NCBI GenBank assembly: GCA_020634575.1
Contig: JACKBM010000022.1
Location: 1 to 64,000, forward strand
From: Ardenticatenales bacterium
GTDB taxonomy: Bacteria; Chloroflexota; Anaerolineae; Promineifilales; Promineifilaceae
Length of the DNA: 64,000 nucleotides
Direction of reading: 5' to 3'
This document shows positions 25,670 through 34,610 of the stretch, in pieces. The translations under genes were made by a program, and so were the position numbers. The first letter of the stretch is position 1; each line of letters begins with the position of its first letter. The notes beneath the pieces are model-generated. The model saw only the letters and a list, made by a program, of their open reading frames with translations, did not search any database and had not been told where the DNA came from.

Positions 25670-26872
25670 CTAAAAATATTCCTCGCCGGGCGCCAGGTGC
25701 TGCCGGCAAATTGCTTCATTCAGGGTCAGGCCAAGACCGGGCGCGTCAGACAGGACGACATGACCGTCTGCAAAAAGGGGCAGCCCCTCCCGATCCGCCA
25801 CCTGCCCGATCCAGGGAGCATCATGGAAATGGTATTCCAGCCCGGTGAAGTTGGGGCTGGCGGCGGCCACATGGGCGCAGGCGATAATGCCCAGGGCGCA
25901 GCTGTTGTTGTGCATCGCCATGGGCAGGTAATGCATCTCGGCATATTCGGCGATCTTGCGTGTTTCGTGTAGCCCGCCGGAAAACAAGATGTCGGGATGG
26001 ATAATGTCGCAGGCGCCCCGATCGATGAATAGCCGGAATTGCTCGGCCACAAAGACCTCGCCCAGGGCGATGGGAATCGGGCTTTTCTCGCGGATGGCGA
26101 CACAGGCATCGGGGTTGGTTACCGGCGTCGGGTCTTCGAGCCATTTGAGATTGAGCGGCGCCAGCGCCTGGGCCAGGCGAATGGCCGAGGGGACGTCGTA
26201 TTGCATATGGCCGTCGACCGAAATCTCCATGTCGGGTCCGACAGCGTCGCGCACGGCGCTCAGTCGCTCGACAATCCGGTTGATCTGGGGCAGGGTGAGG
26301 GTCCGGTTCCAGCCATCGTTGGGCTGATCGGTGGCGGCGTAGTCGATATCAAATTTGATGTCGGTGAAACCACGGTCGCGGGCTTCCTGGGCCAGGGCGC
26401 GCCAGGCGCCGAGGTCGGCCAGATCGGCCGGGGCGCTGCGGTCGAGGTAGACGAGCAGCCGGTCGCGATACTTGCCACCCAGCAAATTGTAGACCGGCGT
26501 GCCCAATGCCTTGCCGGCCAGGTCAAGCAGAGCCATCTCCACACCGCTCACCGCCCAGGCGACTGGCCCAAATGGGGTGGCGCTGGCAGATTGGCTGGGC
26601 TGGTGGGGCGGTTGCCCCCCATAAAGCATGTCGGTGATGAAGGGGCGGATAGCAAACGGGTCCTTACCCAGCAGGTATGTGCGCATCTTGCCATTGATGA
26701 GTTGGCGCACGCCGAGCGTCTGTTGTTGGAAATGGGCGGCCTCGCCCAGGCCGTAGAGACCGGCGTCGGTGTCGATGCGGACCAGCAAAATATGCCAGTC
26801 CCGCCCCTGGCCGCCGATACCGTGGGCGTCCGGCCCGACCAGGGCCATGGTGCGGACATCAGTGATTTTCAT
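25670..26872 (-). CDS. Mandelate racemase / enolase superfamily protein 2
   Basis: 400 residues, start ATG 26872 (MKITDVRTMALVGPDA) inside the end of the TIGR04076 gene (14-nt overlap, so translationally coupled). K173 in DIKFDIDY; metal ligands D220 (SVDGHMQ), E246 (WLEDPTP) and E272 (ALGEVF). A candidate His lies in AMHNNSCALG. It differs from the member at 6781 in its C-terminal motifs and probably uses another acid sugar or carboxylate. Expected reaction: dehydration or epimerisation next to a carboxylate. Confidence 0.88.
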   Translation of the reverse strand: MKITDVRTMALVGPDAHGIGGQGRDWHILLVRIDTDAGLYGLGEAAHFQQQTLGVRQLINGKMRTYLLGKDPFAIRPFITDMLYGGQPPHQPSQSASATPFGPVAWAVSGVEMALLDLAGKALGTPVYNLLGGKYRDRLLVYLDRSAPADLADLGAWRALAQEARDRGFTDIKFDIDYAATDQPNDGWNRTLTLPQINRIVERLSAVRDAVGPDMEISVDGHMQYDVPSAIRLAQALAPLNLKWLEDPTPVTNPDACVAIREKSPIPIALGEVFVAEQFRLFIDRGACDIIHPDILFSGGLHETRKIAEYAEMHYLPMAMHNNSCALGIIACAHVAAASPNFTGLEYHFHDAPWIGQVADREGLPLFADGHVVLSDAPGLGLTLNEAICRQHLAPGEEYF

Positions 26873-27188
26873 CATCAGCCTCAAGGCGTTCCAGGAGGAA
26901 GAAGACCGGCCGGAACCCATCTGTACAGTTGGTCACGAAAGTACCCGGTTTTGTGCCCAGCATGTTGCCGCCCCGGGCCAGCACCATCACATATTTTTGG
27001 ATATCAGCCCAGGCCCAATCACTAAACCCATCCGGGATGTGGCCGTCGGAGATGAAGCTGTGGCCGACCGGGTAGCTGTGGCAGCAACCTTCCGGTTTCC
27101 AGGTCACGCCTTCGGTGTAGGCGTCGACAAACTCCTGGTTAAAGGTCTTTTTCAGGATAGTGATACGCACTTTGTAAGGCACCAGCAT
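26859..27188 (-). CDS. TIGR04076-family protein
   Basis: 109 residues matching the small TIGR04076 family across its length: VRITILKKTFNQEFVDAY, KPEGCCHSYPVGHSF, GFSDWAWADIQKYVMVLARGG and the signature VTNCTDGFRPVFFLLERLE. Function is unknown; three Cys (two in the GCCHS segment, one in NCTDG) suggest metal binding. A clear AGAGGA Shine-Dalgarno precedes ATG 27188. It is translationally coupled to the enolase-superfamily gene. Confidence 0.88.
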   Translation of the reverse strand: MLVPYKVRITILKKTFNQEFVDAYTEGVTWKPEGCCHSYPVGHSFISDGHIPDGFSDWAWADIQKYVMVLARGGNMLGTKPGTFVTNCTDGFRPVFFLLERLEADDENH

Positions 27189-27273
27189 GAGGTTGTCCTC
27201 TGGTAAGGTCGGTTTTTCGCTTATTGTCAGACCGGCCGGTTGTGACCGACCTGCTCTGGCCGCGGCCGGCCGG

Positions 27274-28110
27274 TCAATCCCAGCGGCTGGGGTTCAGGCC
27301 GGTTGCCTGGTCCGCCATGTCGGCCGGCTTATTGGCCACGTTGAAATCCGCCCGACGGATATTGCGGTCGATGAAATAGGGGCGGACATTGGCCGGCAGA
27401 GTCGCTAACTGTTCTTCAGCCCATGGCTTGACTTCCGGGACGATGGGGCCGGCCCAGGCCGGCCGGTAAGCGATGGCCAGCATGCGGCGGGCATAGGTGC
27501 CCACGTTGGGGAAGTTGCCATGGAACACTTTGTGGTTCAGGAGGAGGGCGGAACCGGCCGGTGCCGGCACCATCACCTCTTCCGGGTGGCCTGTGTACCG
27601 CTTGTACGGGTTGGCGTCGGCATGGAGCGACAGATGGGAGCGGGGCACCACCCGAAACGGCGATACCTCTGGTGTGAGCTCATCCAGATAATACAGCACC
27701 CGGATGATGATGGGGCAGCTGCCTTCGTAGCCGAAGATCTGGGAGCCGTACGGTTGGCCGTCGGTGTGGAGGCTGATGCCGGGGTGACCTGGTTCGGAGA
27801 TGGCATAGGCGTAGGTCATGAAGACGAGGTCATCGCCAAGCAGTTCAGCCAGGAAGTCGGTGACCGGCCGGTGATCAATCAACTGCGTGATCGCCCCGCC
27901 ATGCCATTGCATCTGGCTACGCGTCCGCTGATGGACGCTGTAATCCATGGGTGTGGTTTCCAGCCCGGCGGTGATCTCCCGCAACTCAGCCAGCAGCGGC
28001 GGCGGCAGGACATCCGGTAGAATGAGATACCCTTCCAGCTCCAGATTACGGATCTGCTCGCCCCGGCTTAACTGACGCCAATCCCGATTATCCACGCGTA
28101 CGTCCGTCAT
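27274..28110 (-). CDS. Phytanoyl-CoA dioxygenase (PhyH)-family Fe(II)/2-oxoglutarate oxygenase
   Basis: 278 residues, ATG after GGAGGCGACAAG. The facial triad is visible: HTD in SLHTDGQPYG and the distal His in LLNHKVFHGNFPN, with Arg in ARRMLAIAYRP likely binding 2-oxoglutarate. The N-terminal EGYLILPDVLPPPLLAEL is the usual PhyH opening. It would hydroxylate a small metabolite using O2 and 2-oxoglutarate. Its place between amidohydrolase and TIGR04076 genes suggests it initiates or modifies breakdown of the cluster's substrate. Confidence 0.9.
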   Translation of the reverse strand: MTDVRVDNRDWRQLSRGEQIRNLELEGYLILPDVLPPPLLAELREITAGLETTPMDYSVHQRTRSQMQWHGGAITQLIDHRPVTDFLAELLGDDLVFMTYAYAISEPGHPGISLHTDGQPYGSQIFGYEGSCPIIIRVLYYLDELTPEVSPFRVVPRSHLSLHADANPYKRYTGHPEEVMVPAPAGSALLLNHKVFHGNFPNVGTYARRMLAIAYRPAWAGPIVPEVKPWAEEQLATLPANVRPYFIDRNIRRADFNVANKPADMADQATGLNPSRWD

Positions 28111-28122
28111 CTTGTCGCCTCC

Positions 28123-29127
28123 TCAGGCCGGCAGCGGGTAAAGCTGCCGGGCATTGTGGTAGAAGATATCTTCAATCTGGTTGTCTGTTAATTTCAACCG
28201 CTGGAAAGCCAGAATCAGGCTGCGTAATGATTCCAGGCCAACCAGGACGGGGGCCAGCTTGATATGCTTCTCTTCTTTATCCATATCATTGGCATAAAAC
28301 CAGTGGAACGAATCGCCGATGGCCACACAGCGGCCGTGGATGTGGCTGACATGGAAATCAGTGCCATAAAACAGCCGCTCATGCCCCATCGTCTCGATGA
28401 TCGCCTCAAAGGCGCCGGCTTCAGTGACGGCTGAGGTGTCAAACCAGACATTGTTGAGCCCTTTAAGTGAGTGGATGCCTTCGATGGTGTGCCAGGGGTT
28501 AAAGCCGCGGGCGGCATGGGCCAGGATCAGGTTCATTTTAGGATAGGTTTCGCAATAGCGCCGGATCGTGGCCTGATTGAGCGGGTCCGCCAGGGCGCGA
28601 TCCCGCACCATGTGGAGGGTGATGGAGAGCCCAAACTGATTGGCAACTTCCATATGGGCTTCGGGCAGATACGCTTCGATGGGCGCCGCCCAGGTGGGGC
28701 CGTCGACCTGGGCCATGGTGTGATAACATTTCAGGCCAACAAAACCATGGCGCTGGACCTCGCCGGCAATGTAATCTGGCTCCATATCCGGGGCGATGAT
28801 CATCTGGCCAAAAGCGTTTTTGCCCAGCGGGCCATTCACTTCAGCAGCGATGTAATCATTATTGGCTTCCCGGTCGCCCATAAAAGCCAGCCCAAAAAAG
28901 AGCCCGCCCTGGGTGCGCCCGCCCGGATGGATCCATTCACTGTATTCGTAAAATTCAGCCAGCCCCTGGGGGTTCGGGGTATCGCCGAAGCCGCCAATCG
29001 CCCCAGGCGAAAAATGGTCGTGTCGAAAGAGGTGAGCGTGGGCATCAAAGATGCGGTCGGGTAGATGGGGTTCAACCTCGCGGCTGAGAAATGCTTTGTC
29101 TTCGTCGGTAAATTGCCAGCTAACCAT
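28123..29127 (-). CDS. Amidohydrolase_2-family enzyme
   Basis: 334 residues, ATG behind AGGAGGAATCC. The metal motif is IFDAHAHLFRHDHF; later barrel motifs are GLKCYHTM, ITLHMVRD, LILAHAARG and LFYGTDFHVSH with the catalytic Asp. It is complete, and one of four amidohydrolase-fold genes here. The substrate is probably a carboxylate, lactone or amide released in the pathway. It lies 12 nt upstream of the PhyH gene. Confidence 0.88.
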   Translation of the reverse strand: MVSWQFTDEDKAFLSREVEPHLPDRIFDAHAHLFRHDHFSPGAIGGFGDTPNPQGLAEFYEYSEWIHPGGRTQGGLFFGLAFMGDREANNDYIAAEVNGPLGKNAFGQMIIAPDMEPDYIAGEVQRHGFVGLKCYHTMAQVDGPTWAAPIEAYLPEAHMEVANQFGLSITLHMVRDRALADPLNQATIRRYCETYPKMNLILAHAARGFNPWHTIEGIHSLKGLNNVWFDTSAVTEAGAFEAIIETMGHERLFYGTDFHVSHIHGRCVAIGDSFHWFYANDMDKEEKHIKLAPVLVGLESLRSLILAFQRLKLTDNQIEDIFYHNARQLYPLPA

Positions 29128-29154
29128 CGGATTCCTCCTGAACGAATGGACCGT

Positions 29155-29817
29155 TTACAAGCGTGATAGCGCCTCTTCTAGTGAAATAGTCCGGAAAGAT
29201 TGGGTAATCCCAGATTTTGTCAATGAGCCTTGCCGCCAGATTTGTTGAGCCGGCCCGGAATTGGGTAGATCGGGGGTAGCAAAAATAGATTCTGCCCAGG
29301 TGACCACATCCGGATTGGCAGAGCCGAAAGTCAAGTCAGCCCTTTCCACCTGACCTGCGCCACTATAAAGATAACAACGCTTGATTGTGCGCCGGGCGCT
29401 TTCCCGCAGCTCGGCCGCAAATTCGTTAGAGCACGGCGGTCGCTCTGGTACGAGCAACACGGTGATGCCGCGGTCAACGATGGCGGTTAACCGGGCTGCT
29501 GCGTCGTCAGGCACGAGAATTTCTTTGTGAGCGGGCCAGATATCCAGCATTTTATGATCGGCCAGCGGTTGGCGGCTCTGGAAACTGTAATAGTCCGGGT
29601 AAGCGTAGAAGGTTTCCTGGTGCTGACGGTAGCAATCATAGAAGGCAGTGACGTAGGCCAGGATCAGGGTAGCGGCACCAGCACCCTCCACGTTGGTCGG
29701 TGCGACCAGCCCCAATCTTTCCAGCGGACTGAAGCCGGCAAAATAGGCGGCATGAGAACGCGGCTGACCGCCCTGATACAGGGTGAAATCGTGACCACGT
29801 AGGATTGAACTATGCAT
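29155..29817 (-). CDS. Hypothetical protein in the catabolic cluster
   Basis: 220 residues, start ATG 29817 after AGGAGAGAAC. I recognise no family. It is soluble, lacks a signal peptide and has YPDYYSFQSRQPLADHKMLDIWPAHKEILV followed by a region (ITVLLVPERPP, RRTIKRCYLYSG) that could be a small alpha/beta domain. It lies between the MDR dehydrogenase (35 nt) and an amidohydrolase (27 nt). Function unknown. Confidence 0.75.
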   Translation of the reverse strand: MHSSILRGHDFTLYQGGQPRSHAAYFAGFSPLERLGLVAPTNVEGAGAATLILAYVTAFYDCYRQHQETFYAYPDYYSFQSRQPLADHKMLDIWPAHKEILVPDDAAARLTAIVDRGITVLLVPERPPCSNEFAAELRESARRTIKRCYLYSGAGQVERADLTFGSANPDVVTWAESIFATPDLPNSGPAQQIWRQGSLTKSGITQSFRTISLEEALSRL

Positions 29818-29852
29818 GTTCTCTCCTGCCAATTGCGTCAAGGCCGATCATT

Positions 29853-30884
29853 TCAGTCGCGCCAATCAAAGATGACGCCCAGCATCGATTTTTCGCGCTC
29901 ATAAGCCATCTCGTATGCCTGGCGCATCTCGCTGTAATGAAAGCGGTGGGTGATGAGCTGGCTCGGTTTGAGCCGGCCATCGGCCATGAGCGACAGGACA
30001 TGGGCGGCGGAGCGATCAGCGGCCCAGCGATTTTGCATGTCGAAGGCGGAGCTGCCGGAATTGGGGAAGAGATAACCGGCCGGTCCCGACACCGCAAACA
30101 GCGAAATCCCCTTGATGTAAAACAGCTCCATCGGCAGCGGATTAAAGTCCAGTGGCAGCTCGCCCCGCCCCAACAGGCTGACGATGGAAACCCGCCCATT
30201 TTCCCGTACGATATCCAGCGCCGTGCGGAAAGCCGGCCACGGGTTGGCCGTCAGGATGACAAGGTCAATACCCTGCCCGTCGGTGAACTCATTCAGCTTC
30301 GTTTTGAGATCGGGGTCGCTGGAGAGGAAACCGGCGTGAGCGCCCATCTGGGCCGCCATCTCCAACCGCAGTGGGCTGTTGGCAATGGCGACGACACGGG
30401 CGCCAAACAGCGGCCCCAGGGCGATGGCGCCCAACCCCAGCAGCCCCACACCCACGACAGCCACGTTTTCGCCCGGCTGGAACTGCGCTTTGCGGTAACA
30501 ATGGGCGCTCAAGGCGTAGAGATGGGCGTAGACCGCATCTTCCGGATCAACGCCGGGCGGTACCCGGACCATGCTGGCCGACTCTTTGGTGATGTACTCA
30601 GATTGATGGGGTTGCCGCGTCACGACGGTGTCGCCCACCTTGACCCGGGTGACGGCGCTGCCGATGCCCTGGACAATGCCCAGGTTGCTGTCGCCAACCC
30701 AGCGGGGGTAGGTCGGGGCGCCGGGCACATCCTCAGCGCCCTCGTAGTTGCCCCGGTCGGTGCCGATTTTGAAGGCGCTGATCTGCGTTTTGATCCAGAT
30801 TTCATCCGGGGCGAGCCGGCTGGCGTCCAGAGGCTGCTCTTCGATGGTGAGCTGGCGCGGGCCGTGCAGGATGGCAATTTTCAT
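29853..30884 (-). CDS. Medium-chain dehydrogenase/reductase without catalytic zinc ligands
   Basis: 343 residues; GGAGG five bases upstream fixes ATG 30884 (MKIAILHGPRQL), so a 440-residue frame reading back through the promoter region is rejected. GroES-like N-domain plus Rossmann VVGVGLLGLGAIAL. The usual catalytic Cys (here SAFKIGTDRG) and the GHE motif (here WVGDSNLG) are missing, as is the structural four-Cys lobe. It is therefore a zinc-free MDR, more quinone-reductase- or BchC-like in mechanism. It is the first gene of the unit controlled by the site at 31011-31038. Confidence 0.88.
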   Translation of the reverse strand: MKIAILHGPRQLTIEEQPLDASRLAPDEIWIKTQISAFKIGTDRGNYEGAEDVPGAPTYPRWVGDSNLGIVQGIGSAVTRVKVGDTVVTRQPHQSEYITKESASMVRVPPGVDPEDAVYAHLYALSAHCYRKAQFQPGENVAVVGVGLLGLGAIALGPLFGARVVAIANSPLRLEMAAQMGAHAGFLSSDPDLKTKLNEFTDGQGIDLVILTANPWPAFRTALDIVRENGRVSIVSLLGRGELPLDFNPLPMELFYIKGISLFAVSGPAGYLFPNSGSSAFDMQNRWAADRSAAHVLSLMADGRLKPSQLITHRFHYSEMRQAYEMAYEREKSMLGVIFDWRD

Positions 30885-31010
30885 CGTTCCTCCAGTTACA
30901 GGGGCAGGGCCGCCGGAGTGCCTGGTTATCGGGCAAGCGGCGCCGCCAGAAAATGGCCGTTGTGGGGAGCTGGCACCATGACAGGCTGAAGAGGGACCGC
31001 GATGCCTTAC

Positions 31011-31038
31011 TGGTTCAGCTATAGTACCAGTATGCCAC
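31011..31038 (-). promoter_or_regulatory. 28-bp operator/promoter motif, copy C
   Basis: On the minus strand: GTGGCATA, TGGTACTATAG, TGAACCA with one-base separators. It lies 126 nt upstream of the MDR start and 62 bp from copy D, which faces the opposite way. Together they define a divergent promoter region (30885-31166) between the minus-strand MDR-to-NHL unit and the plus-strand aminotransferase unit. Confidence 0.75.
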
Positions 31039-31100
31039 AGTGCGTGGCGAGCGTCAAAAACCGGTTCACCCACCAGTTGTGGTTGCCAGCGCAACCCCAT

Positions 31101-31128
31101 GTGGTATATTGGTACTATAACTGAACCA
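31101..31128 (+). promoter_or_regulatory. 28-bp operator/promoter motif, copy D
   Basis: On the plus strand: GTGGTATA, TGGTACTATAA, TGAACCA with one-base separators. It lies 38 nt before the aminotransferase ATG. This copy best represents the consensus. The TGGTACTAT core has the form of an extended -10 element, so repressor binding would cover the promoter. Confidence 0.77.
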
Positions 31129-31166
31129 ATTGTGCGCCCAGGCTGCTTGCCACAATCGGAGGCGAC

Positions 31167-32504
31167 ATGTCCCACAACAATCGGGTGGCCCGATCCCTGG
31201 CTACCTACGAGCGGGCGGGTGAGTTAATTCCCGGCTGGACCCAGCTCATCAGCCGTCGTTCCAGCCAGTTTGCCCACGGTAACAGCCCCATCTACGCCCA
31301 GAGCGCCAAAGGCTCCCGCTTCATCGATATTGACGAAAATGAATACATCGATTGGGTCAATGCGGTTGGCGCCATCATCCTCGGTCATGCGGACGAGGTA
31401 GTCAACGCCGCCGTCAAGGAGCAGATCGACCGGGGTAGCCTTTATACGCTCAATAGCCCCCTGGAAATTGAGCTGGCGGAGCTGCTCAATGAGGTGATTC
31501 CCTCTGCGGAAATGGTCCGCTATACCAAATCCGGCGGTGAAGCCTGCGCCCTGGCCGCCCGCATTGCCCGCGGCACGACCGGCCGGGATGTCATCCTGTT
31601 TTCCGGCTACCACGGCTGGCACGACTGGTATCAATCAGCCAATTACCTGGTTGACCCCGAAAGTGGGGAGTTCCCCTTTGCCGGTATCGAGCCGATCGGT
31701 GTTCCCAGGGCGTTGGCCGGGACGGCGTTGCCCTTTGTCTGGGGCGACCTGGCCCAGTTGCAGGCGCTGCTGGAGGCGCACGAAGGTGAGGTGGCGGCGA
31801 TCATGATGGAGCCGCTGCGCTCGGAGCTGCCACCGGCCGGTTACCTCGAAGGGGTCAAACAACTGGCCCACGAACATGGCGCCCTGCTGATCTTCGACGA
31901 AGTCTCCAGCGGCTGGCGTCTCCATATCGGCGGCGTTCAGGCGTACGTTGGCGTCACCCCCGATATGACAGTGCTGGCCAAGGCGATGTCCAATGGCTTT
32001 CCCATGGGCGCGGTTGTCGGTTCCCGGGCCGCGATGGAACCGGCCAAACATATGTTTATCTCCAGCTCCTACTGGAGCGACAATATCGGCCTGGTGGCCA
32101 GCCTGACCACCATCCGCGAGTTGCAACGGCGGGATTCCGCCCGCCGCTTCGAGGAGATTGGCGAGTTGCTGCGGGCGACGCTCAATCAGGCCATCGCCGC
32201 TGCCGGTCTGGAGGGCAGCTGCACTGGTCTTTTCTATGCCCCGGCCATTTCGTTAAAGCTGCCGGATGAAGCGTTGCGCCAGAAGGTGACGACGCTGTTT
32301 ATCCAGGAGATGGCCCGCCGCGGCGTTCACACCTACATGGGCTTCAAGGCCACCCTGGCTCACACCGAGGCGGATATTGCTGAAACCGGCCGGATCGCGA
32401 CTGAGGCGCTGGCCGTCATCAAACAGGGGCTCGACGCCGGCGACCTGGACAACTTGCTGCAAAGTGATCTGAAGAAAGAGCCGTTCCGCCGCCTGGTCCG
32501 CTGA
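31167..32504 (+). CDS. Class III aminotransferase (glutamate-1-semialdehyde aminomutase-like)
   Basis: 445 residues, ATG after CGGAGGCGAC. Fold type I PLP enzyme: WVNAVGAIILGHADEVV and YTKSGGEACALAARIAR (phosphate loop), FSGYHGWHDW, FDEVSSGWR (Asp contacting the pyridine N) and the PLP lysine in VLAKAMSNGFPMG. Similar to HemL-type aminotransferases, but in a catabolic operon it more likely transfers an amino group to or from a keto-sugar or amino acid. First gene of the plus-strand five-gene unit. Confidence 0.9.
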   Translation: MSHNNRVARSLATYERAGELIPGWTQLISRRSSQFAHGNSPIYAQSAKGSRFIDIDENEYIDWVNAVGAIILGHADEVVNAAVKEQIDRGSLYTLNSPLEIELAELLNEVIPSAEMVRYTKSGGEACALAARIARGTTGRDVILFSGYHGWHDWYQSANYLVDPESGEFPFAGIEPIGVPRALAGTALPFVWGDLAQLQALLEAHEGEVAAIMMEPLRSELPPAGYLEGVKQLAHEHGALLIFDEVSSGWRLHIGGVQAYVGVTPDMTVLAKAMSNGFPMGAVVGSRAAMEPAKHMFISSSYWSDNIGLVASLTTIRELQRRDSARRFEEIGELLRATLNQAIAAAGLEGSCTGLFYAPAISLKLPDEALRQKVTTLFIQEMARRGVHTYMGFKATLAHTEADIAETGRIATEALAVIKQGLDAGDLDNLLQSDLKKEPFRRLVR

Positions 32505-32541
32505 ACCGCGCCGGGCCCGTTCGGAACAGGTAAAGGAGGGA

Positions 32542-33618
32542 ATGATGCTCATCGCTGATGCGCACCTGGATTTATCCTGGAATGCGCTGCAATGGAACCG
32601 GGATTTACGCCAATCGGTCTACACCATTCGGACCCAGGAAGTGGGCACGCCCGGCAAGGGGCGTACGTTGGGAACGGTGGCGCTGCCGGAGATGCGGCGG
32701 GGCAGGGTGGCGCTGAGTATCGCCACGTTGCTGGCGCGTTCAACCGGCCGGTCCGCCCCCCACATCGACTTCGGCTCCCCGGCCCAGGCTTACGGTATTG
32801 CCCGGGGCCAGCTCGCGTACTACCGGGCGCTGGAGGTGGATGGTGAGATCCGTATCCTGGCCGATGGCGCCGCGTTGGCAGCCCACATGGCAGAATGGCT
32901 GGCCTGGGAAGCGGCCGGGGCTGACGAAGCGACTGTGCCGCCGCTCGGCTTTGTCCTCAGCATGGAGGGGGCTGACCCTATCCGTGACCCGGAGCAACTG
33001 GCAGATTGGCATGCCGCCGGGCTGCGGCTGCTGGGGCCGACCCATTATGGCCCGGGCCGCTATGCCGGCGGCACCGGCACCGAGCTGGGCTTGACAGCAA
33101 TTGGTCAGGCCCTGCTGCCCGAGATGGCCCGGCTGGGCGTCATCCTCGACCTGACCCACTTTTCCGATCAATCGTTCTGGCAAGCGGTTGAGCTCTACGA
33201 TGGGCCGGTCATCGCCAGCCACAACAATTGCCGCGAGCTGGTGCGCCATCAGCGCCAGTTTAGCGACGAACAGCTCAAATATATCATTGAAAAGGATGGC
33301 GTCATTGGCGCCGCTTTTGATATCTGGATGCTGCAGCCCGGCTTTACGCTGGGTGACAGCAATGCGGGCATCGGCATGGCCAGGGTGGCTGACCATATCG
33401 ACTATGTTTGCCAATTGGCGGGGAATAGCCGCCACGCCGCCATCGGCAGCGACCTGGACGGCGGTTTTGGCCGTGAACAATCCCCATTTGACCTGGACAC
33501 CATCGCCGATATGCAACAGATCGCCGTCATCCTGGCCGGCCGCGGCTATACGACTGCTGATATCGAAGCGATCATGTACGGTAATTGGGTCCGTTTATTA
33601 AGTGACGCCTGGCGTTAG
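32542..33618 (+). CDS. Membrane dipeptidase (M19 / renal dipeptidase family)
   Basis: 358 residues; two adjacent ATGs (32542, 32545) follow AAAGGAGGGA. All metal-site motifs of M19 are present: HLD in DAHLDLSW, the bridging Glu in LSMEGADP, His in GPTHYGPG and in ASHNNCREL, Asp in IGSDLDGGFG. These binuclear zinc enzymes cleave dipeptides, including those with a D-residue, and some beta-lactams. No secretion signal is visible. Together with the Dpp-type importer and the MlrC-like protein this supports an amide-linked substrate. Confidence 0.9.
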   Translation: MMLIADAHLDLSWNALQWNRDLRQSVYTIRTQEVGTPGKGRTLGTVALPEMRRGRVALSIATLLARSTGRSAPHIDFGSPAQAYGIARGQLAYYRALEVDGEIRILADGAALAAHMAEWLAWEAAGADEATVPPLGFVLSMEGADPIRDPEQLADWHAAGLRLLGPTHYGPGRYAGGTGTELGLTAIGQALLPEMARLGVILDLTHFSDQSFWQAVELYDGPVIASHNNCRELVRHQRQFSDEQLKYIIEKDGVIGAAFDIWMLQPGFTLGDSNAGIGMARVADHIDYVCQLAGNSRHAAIGSDLDGGFGREQSPFDLDTIADMQQIAVILAGRGYTTADIEAIMYGNWVRLLSDAWR

Positions 33619-33632
33619 GAAGGAGAAAGAGA

Positions 33633-34571
33633 ATGGATATTCAAGAGGTTAAGAACACATTATGCGGGCCGATGATCCCGGTCATTACCCATCTCAACGC
33701 CGATCTGAGCGTTAATACGGACGCCATTCGGCAAGAGGTAAATTACCTGGTCGAACACGGCTTGACGACGGGAAATGGTGTGCTGCTGGCAGTGGGTGCT
33801 GGTGGCGACTTCAACATGTTGTCGGTCGAAGAGCGTAAACAGGCGGCCCAGGCGATTGTCGACGGGGCAGCCGGCCGGGTACCGGTTCTGGTCGGGGCGC
33901 AGGATACCAACGTCAACGTGATCATAGAGATGGCTAAGTTTGCTGAGGAAATCGGCGCCTATGGCATCCAGACCAGCACCCCGTACTACTACCCCCCGTC
34001 CGACGAGGATGCGCTGGCCGTTTATCGGGCCGTCCATGATGCGACCTCGCGCATCGCCATTATGGCCTACAACACGTTCTGGCACGACTATGACTTTCCC
34101 TTTGAAGTGCTGGATCAGTTATGCGAGTTGGAGCGGCTGGTCGCCCTGAAGTGGGCCCGGCCGAGCAATGGTACGGCTTATCTCAAAGGGGTAGCCCGCT
34201 ACGCGGACCGGCTGGCGGTTGTGGACAACGCCGGCCTCTGGGTGATGAACCATATGCTGGGCGGCACCGGTTTTATCACCCACCTGGCCACCATCTGGCC
34301 GGAGCATGACCTGGAGATCTGGCATCTCCTGCAGGCTGGCGAATACCGGGCGGCGCAGCAAAAACAAATGGCGGCCAACTGGGTCTGGCAGGAGTTCCGC
34401 GGCAAGATGGCTCGCCGTACCAGTGGTGAGTCGCCGCCGGTGAAGGCGGCGCTGGACCTCCTGGGGCGCTACGGCGGTCCCAGCCGATTGCCAGGACGGA
34501 CCCTGAATGCCGAGGAACGTGCTGAGCTCAAGCAGCTGCTGCAGAACATTGGCGTGCCGGGCCTGAGCTAG
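33633..34571 (+). CDS. DapA-family lyase (paralogue 3)
   Basis: 312 residues, ATG after AGGAGAAAGAGA. DHDPS fold: GAGGDF stands where GTTGE normally is (Glu to Asp), Tyr in AYNTFWHDYDF and the Schiff-base Lys in LVALKWARPS. The altered loop suggests a substrate different from the paralogues at 3357 and 18020. Third gene of the aminotransferase unit. Confidence 0.86.
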   Translation: MDIQEVKNTLCGPMIPVITHLNADLSVNTDAIRQEVNYLVEHGLTTGNGVLLAVGAGGDFNMLSVEERKQAAQAIVDGAAGRVPVLVGAQDTNVNVIIEMAKFAEEIGAYGIQTSTPYYYPPSDEDALAVYRAVHDATSRIAIMAYNTFWHDYDFPFEVLDQLCELERLVALKWARPSNGTAYLKGVARYADRLAVVDNAGLWVMNHMLGGTGFITHLATIWPEHDLEIWHLLQAGEYRAAQQKQMAANWVWQEFRGKMARRTSGESPPVKAALDLLGRYGGPSRLPGRTLNAEERAELKQLLQNIGVPGLS

Positions 34572-34610
34572 CCAGCCTGCCCGTGGCAGGTTCTTTCTTG
34601 AGGACAGACT

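Noticed and set aside
30885..31175. N-terminal extension of the MDR protein to 31175
   Set aside because: It would run through both operator motifs and lacks family similarity; ATG 30884 has GGAGG.
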